A program made the position numbers and the translations under genes. The notes under the pieces were generated by a model that ran no database searches, had not been told where the DNA came from, and was given only the letters and a program-made list of their open reading frames with translations. This document shows, piece by piece, positions 35,793-44,605 of a stretch of 64,000 nt of DNA. Within the stretch, counting starts at the first letter, position 1, and each line of letters begins with the position of its first letter. Origin of the DNA: Roseisalinus antarcticus (GTDB lineage: Bacteria; Pseudomonadota; Alphaproteobacteria; Rhodobacterales; Rhodobacteraceae); assembly GCF_900172355.1 (NCBI RefSeq), contig NZ_FWFZ01000021.1, positions 1 through 64,000 of the forward strand, read 5' to 3'.

Positions 35793-36797
35793 ATGCGCGC
35801 CGTATTACACATCGGGACCGAAAAGACGGGCACCACCTCGTTGCAGGTCTTCATGCACGAGAACCGCGCCAGCCTTCTGCAGGCGGGTATCCTGTATCCC
35901 GAGAAGCTCGGCGGCGTGAACCACCGCTGGATCGCCTCCTACGGTCTGGACCCTGAGGCCGGCGACGAGACCTTCGTCGCCCTCGGTCTCAAGGACCAGG
36001 ATGCGCTCGACGCGTTCCGCGCGGATGTCGAGGCACGGCTGGCCGAACAGGTCGCCGCCGCCTCCGACGCCCGGATCTGCTTTCTGTCCAGCGAGCACCT
36101 GCACTCGCGGCTCAGGACCGCCGATCAGGTCGCCCGGGTGCGGGACCTGCTGGCGGGGATGTTCGACGAGGTCGAGGTGCATATCCACCTGCGGCCGCAG
36201 GTCGACGTGGCGGTGTCGCTGGCCTCTACCAGCTCGCGGGTCGGCGGCCGGGTGGGGCACGATTTCTTCGAGCGGATCCGCGCCCGGCAGATCTATTACA
36301 ATTACGACCTGCTGGTCTCGACCTGGGAAGAGGTGTTCGGCGCCGACAATGTCCTGTGCCTGCCGTTCAAGACCCAGCCCGATTTCCTGGGGTATATCGC
36401 CCGCCGCATGGATCTCGACCTGACCGGCCTGCCGCTGCCCGCCCGCGTGAACGAGGCGCTGGACGTCCGGGTGATGGCCATGGTCAACGCGCTGGTCGAA
36501 AGCGGCACGCCGCAGCGGATCGACTTCCGCGTGCTCGACATGCTGCCCGTCGAGCAGAAGCTGACCCTGGACCTGGCCACCGCCCGGCGGCTGCAGGCCC
36601 GGTTCGAGGACAGCAACCGCACCCTGATCGCGCGCCGCCACGACCTGGCGCCGGGGCAGCTGCAGCCGCAATGGAGCCGCTATCCCGAAGAGGGCAACCT
36701 CGACCTGCTGGACGAACCTTGCGTCTTCGCCAGCTCGCTGGCCGACCTGGTGCGGCACTACAACGGCCTGATCCGCGATCTCGCCAAGACCCGCTGA
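35793..36797 (+). CDS. Sulfotransferase-like protein
   Basis: A 334-residue P-loop protein. AVLHIGTEKTGTTSLQVFM at residues 3-21 is the phosphosulfate-binding loop, with GILYPEKLGG after it. ICFLSSEHLHSRL near 90 and VEVHIHLRPQVDVAVSLAS near 118-136 match the core strands that bind PAPS. The C-terminal 100 residues are helical (ARRLQARFEDSNRTLIARRH) and shared with the broken 22930 gene. It stands alone after a terminator hairpin, with a 177-bp upstream gap and no obvious ribosome-binding site. Substrate is unknown. Confidence 0.8.
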   Translation: MRAVLHIGTEKTGTTSLQVFMHENRASLLQAGILYPEKLGGVNHRWIASYGLDPEAGDETFVALGLKDQDALDAFRADVEARLAEQVAAASDARICFLSSEHLHSRLRTADQVARVRDLLAGMFDEVEVHIHLRPQVDVAVSLASTSSRVGGRVGHDFFERIRARQIYYNYDLLVSTWEEVFGADNVLCLPFKTQPDFLGYIARRMDLDLTGLPLPARVNEALDVRVMAMVNALVESGTPQRIDFRVLDMLPVEQKLTLDLATARRLQARFEDSNRTLIARRHDLAPGQLQPQWSRYPEEGNLDLLDEPCVFASSLADLVRHYNGLIRDLAKTR

Positions 36798-36869
36798 CGG
36801 CCTCGCGCGGCGCCGCCGCCAGGCAGATGCTCGAAGACCGGGGCGGACCCGGCATGCCAGCGCCCGCTG

Positions 36870-36937
36870 GAGCGTGTCGCGTTCATTCGCATTCACGCGA
36901 CGCGCAAAACTGGTTCCCACTTTTGCGCAACACGCTC
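36870..36937. repeat. RIME-like palindromic mosaic repeat
   Basis: GAGCGTGT (36870-36877) and ACACGCTC (36930-36937) form an outer inverted repeat. CGCG at 36878 and 36896 and the inner pair GCGCAAAA (36902-36909) / TTTTGCGC (36921-36928) make nested hairpins. This matches the style of dispersed intergenic palindromes known from alphaproteobacteria (remembered, not searched). It abuts the stop codon of the minus-strand pseudogene. Confidence 0.6.
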
Positions 36938-37660
36938 TAGTACCCGAATGCGTCAAGATCGCAGGCGTAGATTTCCTCGACCTGCTTGCGGATTTCAGGC
37001 GTATAATACGTGTCGGTCTTGGTGCTCGACCCGGTCTTGAGCGGTGCGAAGACGTAGTTCTCGCTCAGCCGATGCCCGAGCCGGGCGTTCACCTGCGCGA
37101 GGTCCCGATCAAAGGTTTCAAGTCTTCCGATCAGGTCATACGGGATCAGGTCCGGCCGCAGGATCTTCTGCAACGGACGCCAATGGCCAATGCGGATTCC
37201 AGTTCACGGATTTGTCCCGCCGCTCATACAGAAACCCGACGAATTGCTCGAAGGTCATCATGTCCGATTCAATCGAGAGCCCCAGGGTCTTGTAGACGCT
37301 TCTCGCCTCGTTCTTCTTTGAGACGATCTTATCGAGATACGCTGACAACAGGCGATCGAAAGGATTGCGAACAAAGCAGAATTTGAAGAATTCGCTGCCA
37401 TATACGATATCGGCGAACATCTCGGCGGGGAGTTGAAACGGTTTTATGTGTATGGATTCGCGCGGCGTGGGATGAAGCGGAAGCGTGTCGGGGTCAATCT
37501 TGCTCCCCTGGGCCTCCAGGCGGTTCAACGTCTTCTTCATGGTTGTCGATGCAACCTTGGGACTCTGAACGTAGAGATAGCGGTTCTTCAGGGAAATATT
37601 GAAGAACACGTCGATCTGGTGCTGATAGGCGGCCTCCAGTTTCTTCATATCACCGATCAT
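36937..37660 (-). pseudogene. Frameshifted carbohydrate sulfotransferase (Sulfotransfer_2 type)
   Basis: Two frames together make one protein of about 240 residues. The first (37660-37136) has LYVQSPKVASTTMKKTL, the 5'-phosphosulfate loop of HNK-1-type sulfotransferases, and FKFCFVRNPFDRLLSAYLDK, the 3'-phosphate motif. The second (from about 37180) continues with LQKILRPDLIPYDLIGRLETF, a conserved family segment, and ends at 36937. A 7-bp direct duplication (GCCAATG twice, 37179-37192) causes the shift; removing one copy restores HWRPLQKIL. The DNA is visibly more AT-rich than its neighbours, suggesting recent acquisition. Slippage at the repeat could in principle restore the gene. Confidence 0.85.
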
Positions 37661-37691
37661 TCAATCATCCTTTCATGGAGCGTGGCGGCGC

Positions 37692-40433
37692 TCAGCCCTG
37701 TCGGAGCCGGGCTGCCGCGGCGTGTCGTCCGTCGCTCCAGCCGCGGTGTTTCTCGGCGATGTTCTGCATCCGCATCTCGACCTCTTCGGGCCCCAGGCGC
37801 AGTTTCTTGGCCCAGCCGCGGAAGTGGCGCTGTTCGCGGTCGACGATGCTGGCGATCTCCTCGGGGGTGTCGCCGCCCAGCTCGTAGCCGAAATGCTCGT
37901 AGAAGAACGCGCCTTCGGTCTTCGACCGCTTGTAGGTCTCTTCGGGGCCGTAATCGTGGGAATGGTAGACGCAGGCGGTGGGGGCATAGAGCTTGGTATA
38001 CCCCGCCTCGATGATGTCGCGGGCCCAGACCTGGTCCTCGCCGTAATCGACCTCGGCATAGGGGATATCGGTCCAGACATCCCGGCGCATGGCCGAATTG
38101 TTGTCCGAGTAGAAATGCAGCAGCTGCCGCCAGCCGCGATCCTTCGAGGCCCAGCGGTCGGGGTCGGTGTCGCGCGACAGGGCCAGCGGAAACGCCAGCA
38201 TGTTGGCGAAATGCCGCTCGATCTCGTCGCGCACGAAGGTCGGGTGATGGGGGTAGGGGCGGTGGCGCCCGAACAGCCCGGCCGCCTCGGGCACATGGTT
38301 GAACATCCGCAGGATGTCCGCGCCCCAGGACCGGTCCGCCGGCAGCGCGTCCTGGGTCAAAAAGGCGATGATCGGGGCATTTCCCAGCGACGCGCCCTGG
38401 TTGCGGGTGCGGCCGTGCTGGAAATCCTTCTGGTCGATCACCGTCAGCGAGACCTCGGGCCGGGCGGCCAGCCAGTCGGCGGTGCCGTCCGACGAGGAGC
38501 TGTCGATGCAATGGATCTGCATCCGGTCCGCGCCGCGCTGCCGGGTCAGCGCCTCGATCACCGGCTCGATCTCGCCCATGCCGTTGTAGGTGGGGATCAC
38601 CACGTCCAGCAGGATGTCGCGCCCGGGGGCGACCGCGGGGGCGGCCAGCCGGGTCAGATCGCCCAACCGTTCGGTCAGGGCGGCCTCGACCGCCTGCGCA
38701 GCACCCTCCCACGAGAACCCGGCCACCCAGTCCAGCGCCGCCGCGGCCTGGCGCCGGCGGGCGTCCGGCGCGTCGATCAGCGCACCCAGCGAGGCCGCGA
38801 TATCCTGCGGCGCGGGCCCGCTGAGCGTCACCACGCCTTCGGGAAAGATCCCCCGGGTGCTGTCGCCGTTCAGCTCCAGCAGGGGCAGGCCGCAGGCCAT
38901 CATCTCTTGCGGGACCAGCGAGTAATTGGTCCCCGACATGCAGATGCCCACGTGGCATTCGTTGTAGAGCGCGGCCAGCGCGTCGGGATCCAGCACCCCG
39001 TGGTTCAGCGCGGCAAACGGCGCCTCGGCGAAGGGCAGATCGTCCTGGCCGAAGAAATGCACCTCGATGTCCTGGCGCTCGGCGGCCAGCAGCTCCAGCG
39101 CCATCAGCACCAGCGGCACGCAGCGCCGCTCGGTATGGCCGCGGGCATAGATCGCGATCTTGTAGGGGCCCTCGGAGGTCTCGGCGAAGCGGGCCTCAAG
39201 GGCGGCCATGTCGCCGATGCGATAGAGGTCGCGGTCGTAGGCCAGGTGGAAATGCCGCGCCCAGAGCCCGTATCGCTCGCTCATGATCCGGTCGAGCCAG
39301 GGCGAGGCGCAGATGCAGTTCAGGCCGAAATCGTAGGTCTGGCGCGCCAGCAGGGATTCCGCCCCGGTCGGATAGAACTCGGGCTCGTGGTCCTGCACGA
39401 AGTAGAACTTGCCGGCAAAGCCCGTCGCCCGGTGCGCCAGGTAGGCGGTGGTCCAGCCGGTGGCGACGACCGCGTCGCCCGTGGCCTCGAAGAACCCGTT
39501 CTCGACGAACTCCACCGAGGCTTCGACGCATTGGAAATGCTTGACGATGGTCTCCCAGGCCTCGTGCCCGGTCTTGTGGAAGGATGGGGTCTCGATCCAG
39601 ATATGGCAGCGGTGGCCGGCGAGCTCCAGGAACCGGATCATCCGGAAGATCGTCATGTGCCCGCCCGACCCGCGCGCGAAATCCGGGATCACCCAGTGCA
39701 GGTCCATGGCCGCGGTGTCGGTGGTCTCGGGCGGGGCGGGGGGGGCGGTGTCGGGATCGGGGGTGCGCAGGACCGAGACCAGGTGCTCGGGGGCCAGCCG
39801 GGCGCCTTCCCGGAACGGGATCCGCAGGTGTTCGTCGGGGGTCGCAAGACGCCCTTCCTTGCGGCCGAACAGGACGTAATGCAGGAACGGGTTGCTGCCG
39901 CTCTCGGCGATGTCGGAATAGCGTTCCAGGTAGAAGGCGCAGGAAAAGCCCGCCTGCGGGTCGCGCCCGTCGCGCCAGCCGTATTGCAGGAAATGCACCA
40001 GCAGATCCTCGTCGCTGCCGGCGACGTCGGCGTTCGAGGCGCGGTAGAACTCGGGGTCGAAATGCGGCCGCAGGGTATCGAGGTCATGGCGCGACAGGGT
40101 GAAGCGGCCCTCCTCCCGGCCCCAGCGGACATAATGCAGCAGCGGGTTCACGCCGCTTTCGGCCACGTCGGGATAGGTCTTGAGGTAATGGGCGCAGGAA
40201 AAGCCCGCCTGCGGATCGCGCCCCTCGCGCCAGCCGGTGTTCAGGAAATGGTTGAACATGTCGCCGTCCGACCCGGCCAGGTCGGGGTTCGCGGCGCGAT
40301 AGAAGATCGGGTCGAAATGCGGCCGCAGAAGGGCCTTCTCGTCAACATCGGACGAGGAAGAGGAGGCCGGCGCCCCCGGTCCCCCTGTCTTGCGCGTCGC
40401 CCAGTCGGCAGCAGCCTTGAAAACTCTTTTCAT
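37692..40433 (-). CDS. Large modular glycosyltransferase: four YPDV-type repeats, WsaF-like domain and GT2 domain
   Basis: A protein of about 913 residues. Four repeat modules occupy about residues 35-205 (HFDPIFYRAANPDLAG, SCAHYLKTYPDVAESG and their duplicates). A GT-B domain near 240-580 has WVIPDFARGSGGHMTIFRMI, FYFVQDHEPEFYPTG and ICMSGTNYSLVPQEMMACG, resembling WsaF-type rhamnosyltransferases. A GT2 domain from about 610 has LDVVIPTYNG, IDSSSSDGTADWL and YGEDQVWARDIIEAGY. The start is the ATG at 40433; the frame opens earlier. It lies 180 bp downstream of rmlA on the same strand, so use of dTDP-rhamnose is likely. The previous gene cluster order supports membership in the rml operon. Confidence 0.85.
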   Translation of the reverse strand: MKRVFKAAADWATRKTGGPGAPASSSSSDVDEKALLRPHFDPIFYRAANPDLAGSDGDMFNHFLNTGWREGRDPQAGFSCAHYLKTYPDVAESGVNPLLHYVRWGREEGRFTLSRHDLDTLRPHFDPEFYRASNADVAGSDEDLLVHFLQYGWRDGRDPQAGFSCAFYLERYSDIAESGSNPFLHYVLFGRKEGRLATPDEHLRIPFREGARLAPEHLVSVLRTPDPDTAPPAPPETTDTAAMDLHWVIPDFARGSGGHMTIFRMIRFLELAGHRCHIWIETPSFHKTGHEAWETIVKHFQCVEASVEFVENGFFEATGDAVVATGWTTAYLAHRATGFAGKFYFVQDHEPEFYPTGAESLLARQTYDFGLNCICASPWLDRIMSERYGLWARHFHLAYDRDLYRIGDMAALEARFAETSEGPYKIAIYARGHTERRCVPLVLMALELLAAERQDIEVHFFGQDDLPFAEAPFAALNHGVLDPDALAALYNECHVGICMSGTNYSLVPQEMMACGLPLLELNGDSTRGIFPEGVVTLSGPAPQDIAASLGALIDAPDARRRQAAAALDWVAGFSWEGAAQAVEAALTERLGDLTRLAAPAVAPGRDILLDVVIPTYNGMGEIEPVIEALTRQRGADRMQIHCIDSSSSDGTADWLAARPEVSLTVIDQKDFQHGRTRNQGASLGNAPIIAFLTQDALPADRSWGADILRMFNHVPEAAGLFGRHRPYPHHPTFVRDEIERHFANMLAFPLALSRDTDPDRWASKDRGWRQLLHFYSDNNSAMRRDVWTDIPYAEVDYGEDQVWARDIIEAGYTKLYAPTACVYHSHDYGPEETYKRSKTEGAFFYEHFGYELGGDTPEEIASIVDREQRHFRGWAKKLRLGPEEVEMRMQNIAEKHRGWSDGRHAAAARLRQG

Positions 40434-40614
40434 GAAGCCCGTTCTGCCCCGTACAGATGATCGGACCGCCATTCGGAGCGCGATCGGCAAGGCCATGCAG
40501 GCCCCAAGATCTCCCGAAGACGGCATGTATCCGAGAGTGTTCGTTTGTCCGACATTTTCCCAGCCCCTTCAAGGCCGGCCCCCGCAGGGCCGGATCCGCC
40601 GCGCGCCGCCGCCG

Positions 40615-41487
40615 TCATGCCAGCAGGTCCGCCAGGTATTTGCCGTAATCGGTCTTGGCGAAGGTCCGGGCATGGTCGCGCAGGCGGTCCGCGTCGATCC
40701 AGCCGGCGGCATAGGCGATTTCTTCGGGGCAGCCGATCTGCATGCCCTGGCGCAGCGACATGGTGCGCACGAAATTGCCCGCGTCCAGCAGGCTGCCGTG
40801 GGTGCCGGTGTCGAGCCAGGCATAGCCGCGCCCCATCAGCTGGATGTCGAGGCTGCCCTCGGCCAGATAGGTCTCGAGCAGCGAGACGATCTCGATCTCG
40901 CCCCGCGCGGACGGCGCGAGGTCGCGGGCGCGGGCCGGCGCCTCGCCATCGAGAAAGTAGAGCCCGGTGACCGCATAGCTCGACGGCGGCTTCGAGGGTT
41001 TCTCGACGATCTCGCGCACCTTGCCGGCGTCGTCGAAGGCCACCACGCCATAGCGCTCGGGGTCGGCCACGTGGTAGCCGAACACCGTGCCGCCGGCGGG
41101 CCGGGCCATCGCCGTGGCCATGATCTGCGACAGGCCGTGGCCGAAGAAGATGTTGTCGCCCAGCACCATCGCCGAGGGCGCGCCGTCGAGGAACTCCTCG
41201 GCCAGCAGATAGGCCTGGGCCAGCCCGTCGGGCGAGGGCTGGGCGATGTAGGTCAGGCTCAGCCCCCATTGGCTGCCGTCGCCCAGCAGGTGGCGGAACT
41301 GGGCCTGGTCGTGGGGCGTGGTGATGACCGCGATCTCGCGGATCCCGGCCAGCATCAGGGTCGAGAGCGGGTAATAGATCATCGGCTTGTCATAGACCGG
41401 CATCAGCTGCTTGGAGACGCCGATCGTGATGGGATAGAGCCGCGTGCCCGAGCCCCCCGCGAGAATGATACCCTTGCGATCGGTCAT
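40615..41487 (-). CDS. rmlA: Glucose-1-phosphate thymidylyltransferase
   Basis: A 290-residue nucleotidyltransferase that makes dTDP-glucose from glucose-1-phosphate and dTTP, the first step of dTDP-L-rhamnose synthesis. The activator loop GGSGTRLYP is at residues 11-19, SKQLMPVYDKPMIYYPL at 25-41, VLGDNIFFGHGL near 108-119 and the late GYAWLDTGTHGSLLDA near 220-235. Length and motifs are those of RmlA/RfbA. Its ATG overlaps the rmlD stop by four bases. It is the last rml gene in the order C-B-D-A. Confidence 0.97.
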   Translation of the reverse strand: MTDRKGIILAGGSGTRLYPITIGVSKQLMPVYDKPMIYYPLSTLMLAGIREIAVITTPHDQAQFRHLLGDGSQWGLSLTYIAQPSPDGLAQAYLLAEEFLDGAPSAMVLGDNIFFGHGLSQIMATAMARPAGGTVFGYHVADPERYGVVAFDDAGKVREIVEKPSKPPSSYAVTGLYFLDGEAPARARDLAPSARGEIEIVSLLETYLAEGSLDIQLMGRGYAWLDTGTHGSLLDAGNFVRTMSLRQGMQIGCPEEIAYAAGWIDADRLRDHARTFAKTDYGKYLADLLA

Positions 41488-42335
41488 CGCCGCGCCCCCA
41501 GTTCTGTCAATATTTCGGTCAAATCCATGCGCCAGTCTGGCCGGTCAATTCCGAGGCGCGTCAGTGTCGTGCAATCCATCCGGGAGTTCGCCGGGCGTTT
41601 CGCCGGCGTCGGAAACTCGGACGCGGGGATGTCGACGACCTCGACCGTCCGCCCGCTCTGGCGAAAGATCTCGCGGGCGAAATCGGCCCAGCTGGTGTCG
41701 GGGGCCCCTGAAAAATGATAGGTTCCGGCAAGGTTCGGGTCTGTTGTCAGCCGCCCGGCCGCGGTCAGGCAGGCCTGCGCGATGGGGCCCGCGGCGGTCG
41801 GCCCGCCGATCTGGTCGGCGACGATGGTCAGCCGGTCGCGGGTCTCGGACAGGCGCAGCATGGTCTTGACGAAATTGCCGCCATGGGCCGAGACCACCCA
41901 GGAGGTGCGCAGGATCACATGGGCCCCGCCTGCGGCCCGCACCGCCTCTTCGCCCGCAAGCTTGCTGCGCCCGTAGGTGCCCAGCGGCGCCACCGGGGCG
42001 TCGGGGGCGAAGGCCGCCGTGCCCGCCCCGTCGAAGACGTAATCGGTCGAGATATGGACGAAGGGGATCCCCAGCGCGGCGCAGGCCGCGGCCATCGCCC
42101 CCGGGGCCGCGCCGTTGATCGTAGTGGCCAGGTCCTCCTCGTCCTCGGCCCGGTCCACGGCGGTATAGGCGGCGGCGTTGATGACGGCCTCGGGCGCACG
42201 GGCGCGGATCGCGGCGGCGCAGGCGGCGGGATCGGACAGGTCCGCCGCGTCGCGCCCCAAGAATGTGGCTTCCGGCGCACGGCGCGCAAGTTCGGTGGCG
42301 ACCTGGCCGGTCTTGCCGAAGACAAGCAGGCTCAT
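41484..42335 (-). CDS. rmlD: dTDP-4-dehydrorhamnose reductase
   Basis: A 283-residue SDR enzyme catalysing the last step to dTDP-L-rhamnose. The cofactor loop [11 protein letters not shown] is at residues 5-15, [15 protein letters not shown] near 62-76, [11 protein letters not shown] near 98-108 and the catalytic YGRSKLAGE near 122-130. The ATG at 42335 opens the fold correctly; the frame extends upstream into rmlB. The ATG is four bases inside the rmlB stop region and the rmlA start overlaps its own stop, indicating coupled translation. Confidence 0.96.
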   Translation of the reverse strand: MSLLVFGKTGQVATELARRAPEATFLGRDAADLSDPAACAAAIRARAPEAVINAAAYTAVDRAEDEEDLATTINGAAPGAMAAACAALGIPFVHISTDYVFDGAGTAAFAPDAPVAPLGTYGRSKLAGEEAVRAAGGAHVILRTSWVVSAHGGNFVKTMLRLSETRDRLTIVADQIGGPTAAGPIAQACLTAAGRLTTDPNLAGTYHFSGAPDTSWADFAREIFRQSGRTVEVVDIPASEFPTPAKRPANSRMDCTTLTRLGIDRPDWRMDLTEILTELGARR

Positions 42336-43372
42336 GATGCCTGCCCCAGGCGTGTGCCCACGCCTTGCCGGTCCTGCAAGGCCCGCCACCAGGGCTCGTT
42401 CTCAAGATACCAGGTCACGGTCTTCTCCAGACCCTGTTCCAGCGTCACCGAGGGCCGCCAGCCCAGTTCCTCGCGGATCCGGCCGGGGTCGATCGCATAG
42501 CGCATGTCATGGCCGGGGCGGTCAGTGACAAAGGTGATCTGGTCGGCATGGGGCGTGTCCTTCGGCCGCATCCGGTCGAGGATGGCGCAGATCGTCCGCA
42601 CGATGTCGATGTTGCGGGCCTCGTTCTCGCCGCCGATGTTGTAGGACCGGCCCAGGGCGCCGCGCTGCAGCACGGTCAGCAGGGCATCGGCGTGATCCTC
42701 GACATAGAGCCAGTCGCGCACGTTCTCGCCCGCGCCGTAGACCGGGATCGGATCGCCCGCCAGCGCCTTGAGGATGACCACCGGAATGAGCTTCTCGGGG
42801 AAATGGTAGGGGCCGTAATTGTTCGAGCAATTGGTCAGCACCACGGGCAGGCCGTAGGTCTCGTGCCAGGCCCGCACCAGGTGGTCCGAGGCCGCTTTCG
42901 AGGCGGAATAGGGACTGCGCGGATCGTAAGCCGTGTCCTCGGTGAACTGCCCCTCGGGGCCGAGGCTGCCGAACACCTCGTCGGTGGAAATGTGGTGCAG
43001 CCGGAAGCTCTCGGGCCGGCCCGCGGCGGTCCAGTAGGCGCGCGCGGCCTCCAGCAGGTTGTAGGTGCCGGTGATGTTGGTCTCGATGAAGGCGCCCGGC
43101 CCGTCGATCGACCGGTCCACGTGGCTTTCGGCGGCCAGGTGCATGATCGCGTCGGGGCGGTGCTCGGCCAGGGCCGCGTCCAGCGCCGGCCGGTCGCGCA
43201 GATCGGCCTGCACGAAGGCATAGCGGTCCGACGTCGCCGCCTCGGCCACGTTGTCGAGGCAGGCGGCATAGGTCAGCGCGTCGAGGTTGACCACCTGGTG
43301 GCCCGCGGCGATCGCCTGCCGCACCACCGCCGAGCCGATGAAGCCCGCGCCCCCTGTCACCAGGATCTTCAT
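42332..43372 (-). CDS. rmlB: dTDP-glucose 4,6-dehydratase
   Basis: A 346-residue SDR dehydratase forming dTDP-4-dehydro-6-deoxyglucose. [10 protein letters not shown] is at residues 7-16, [14 protein letters not shown] near 82-95, [11 protein letters not shown] near 128-138 (with Phe where many homologues have Tyr) and [12 protein letters not shown] near 160-171. [17 protein letters not shown] near 190-206 is diagnostic of RmlB. It overlaps both rmlC and rmlD by four bases. Function is secure from motif content and operon context. Confidence 0.97.
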   Translation of the reverse strand: MKILVTGGAGFIGSAVVRQAIAAGHQVVNLDALTYAACLDNVAEAATSDRYAFVQADLRDRPALDAALAEHRPDAIMHLAAESHVDRSIDGPGAFIETNITGTYNLLEAARAYWTAAGRPESFRLHHISTDEVFGSLGPEGQFTEDTAYDPRSPYSASKAASDHLVRAWHETYGLPVVLTNCSNNYGPYHFPEKLIPVVILKALAGDPIPVYGAGENVRDWLYVEDHADALLTVLQRGALGRSYNIGGENEARNIDIVRTICAILDRMRPKDTPHADQITFVTDRPGHDMRYAIDPGRIREELGWRPSVTLEQGLEKTVTWYLENEPWWRALQDRQGVGTRLGQAS

Positions 43373-43944
43373 GCCGCACCCTCCGTCCAGGTGAAGGGCG
43401 TGTCGAACTCCTTCAGCAGCGGCGCGGCCTCGTCCTTGGCCGACAGAACCGGCGGGTGGCCGGTGTCGGGCCAGTCGATGCCGATGTCCGGATCGTTCCA
43501 GCGGATCCCGCCGTCACACTCGGCCGAATAGAAATCCGAGCATTTGTAGACGATCTCGCTGTCGGGCTGCAGCGTCATGAACCCGTGCGCGAAGCCCGCC
43601 GGCACCAGCAATTGCCGGCCGTTGTCGAAGCTCAGCTCGGCGCCGTACCATTGGCCGTAGGTCGGGCTGCCGCGGCGGATGTCGACGGCCACGTCGAAGA
43701 TCGCCCCGCGCCCGCAGCGCACCAGCTTGGCCTGGGCATGGGGCGGCGTCTGGAAATGCAGCCCCCGCACCGTGCCCACCGCCGATGACAGCGAATGGTT
43801 GTCCTGCACGAAGTCCAGCGTCACCCCGGCCTCGGCGAAGGCGCGGGCGCTGTAGCTTTCGCTGAAGAACCCCCGGTGGTCGCCGAAGCGCCGCGGCGTC
43901 ACCAGCAGGACCCCGGGCAGGGGCGTCTGTGCAAAATCCGTCAT
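43369..43944 (-). CDS. rmlC: dTDP-4-dehydrorhamnose 3,5-epimerase
   Basis: A 191-residue cupin-fold epimerase. [17 protein letters not shown] near residues 21-37, [19 protein letters not shown] (catalytic His) near 46-64 and [21 protein letters not shown] (catalytic Tyr region) near 132-152 are the RmlC hallmarks. The start is set at the ATG at 43944: a perfect GGAGGT (43954-43959) lies nine bases upstream, whereas the other in-frame ATG at 43953 directly abuts that site. It is the first gene of the rmlCBDA operon, downstream of the repeat-rich intergenic region. Confidence 0.96.
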   Translation of the reverse strand: MTDFAQTPLPGVLLVTPRRFGDHRGFFSESYSARAFAEAGVTLDFVQDNHSLSSAVGTVRGLHFQTPPHAQAKLVRCGRGAIFDVAVDIRRGSPTYGQWYGAELSFDNGRQLLVPAGFAHGFMTLQPDSEIVYKCSDFYSAECDGGIRWNDPDIGIDWPDTGHPPVLSAKDEAAPLLKEFDTPFTWTEGAA

Positions 43945-44605
43945 TCGGAACATACCTCCGATCATCGACGCCGCTACCTCTAGAGGCTAATCGGCTTCAT
44001 TTAAAGTGAGTGTCTGCCCAAGGCCCGCCATCGCGCCGCGCGCGGACGGCCGGGCCACGCCGCGGCGCAGCCATATTTACCATAATGTTGCTTACACGGA
44101 GAATTTTCGCCCCGCCCGCACCCGCCGGGCCGGGCCACGGGGTCCGCGATTCGAGGTCGCCCCGGCCCCGTGGTTCGCAAGCTGCCCCCAAGTCGGGCGC
44201 GGGCGCGGGAATGACGCCTACAAACCAGCCGAACCCCGCCGACGCTCAGTTTCAGCGTTGATTTCCGACGAAAAACAGGCGAAGCGAAAATTGACGACGC
44301 CCGGTGTGGGGGCGCCGGTTAACGAGTCCATGTGTTGCGACAATTTGGACACACGACCTCTGGCTACCGGACAGGTCCCTTCATTGCGGGGACCGGACAA
44401 CGGACAGGTCCCATCGTTACGGGGACCGGACAACGGACAGGTCCCTTCATTGCAGGGACCGGACAACGGACAGGTCCCTTCGTTACGGGGACCGGACAAG
44501 GGAGAGGCCCCCAGTATCATGGGCGGCCGCGCCTCCGTCTCGATCTATCCGGGCCGTCCTCCGATTTGCCATAGGCTGTGAGTTGCATGCAGGAGTCCGA
44601 TCCGG
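43945..44605. promoter_or_regulatory. Repeat-rich regulatory region between divergent rml operon and ExoA-like operon
   Basis: This 661-bp gap is the largest gene-free stretch in the window. It must hold promoters for rmlC (minus) and the operon starting at 44606 (plus). A local AT-rich segment (about 44071-44108, around CATAATGTTGCTTAC) is conspicuous in otherwise GC-rich DNA and is the best candidate promoter or regulator site. A second relatively AT-rich part covers 44240-44350. The 33-bp tandem repeats at 44369-44500 follow. Open frames across it are products of the repeat periodicity and show no family features. Confidence 0.55.
44369..44500. repeat. Four 33-bp tandem repeats with internal dyads
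   Basis: Four units start at 44369, 44402, 44435 and 44468. Each contains GGTCCC and GGGACC separated by nine bases, so each can form a short hairpin. Variable bases alternate: units 1 and 3 carry ATTGC in the loop, units 2 and 4 carry GTTAC, giving a 66-bp higher-order period. The units are contiguous with no unique spacers, so this is not a CRISPR array. Confidence 0.92.

Noticed and set aside
44369-44500. 33-bp repeats as a CRISPR array
   Set aside because: Units are contiguous with no unique spacers, and no cas genes are present.
44218-44574. Small genes on both strands across the 33-bp repeat array
   Set aside because: All frames stay open because the unit is a multiple of three. Their translations are simple repeats and neither has a ribosome-binding site that I trust.
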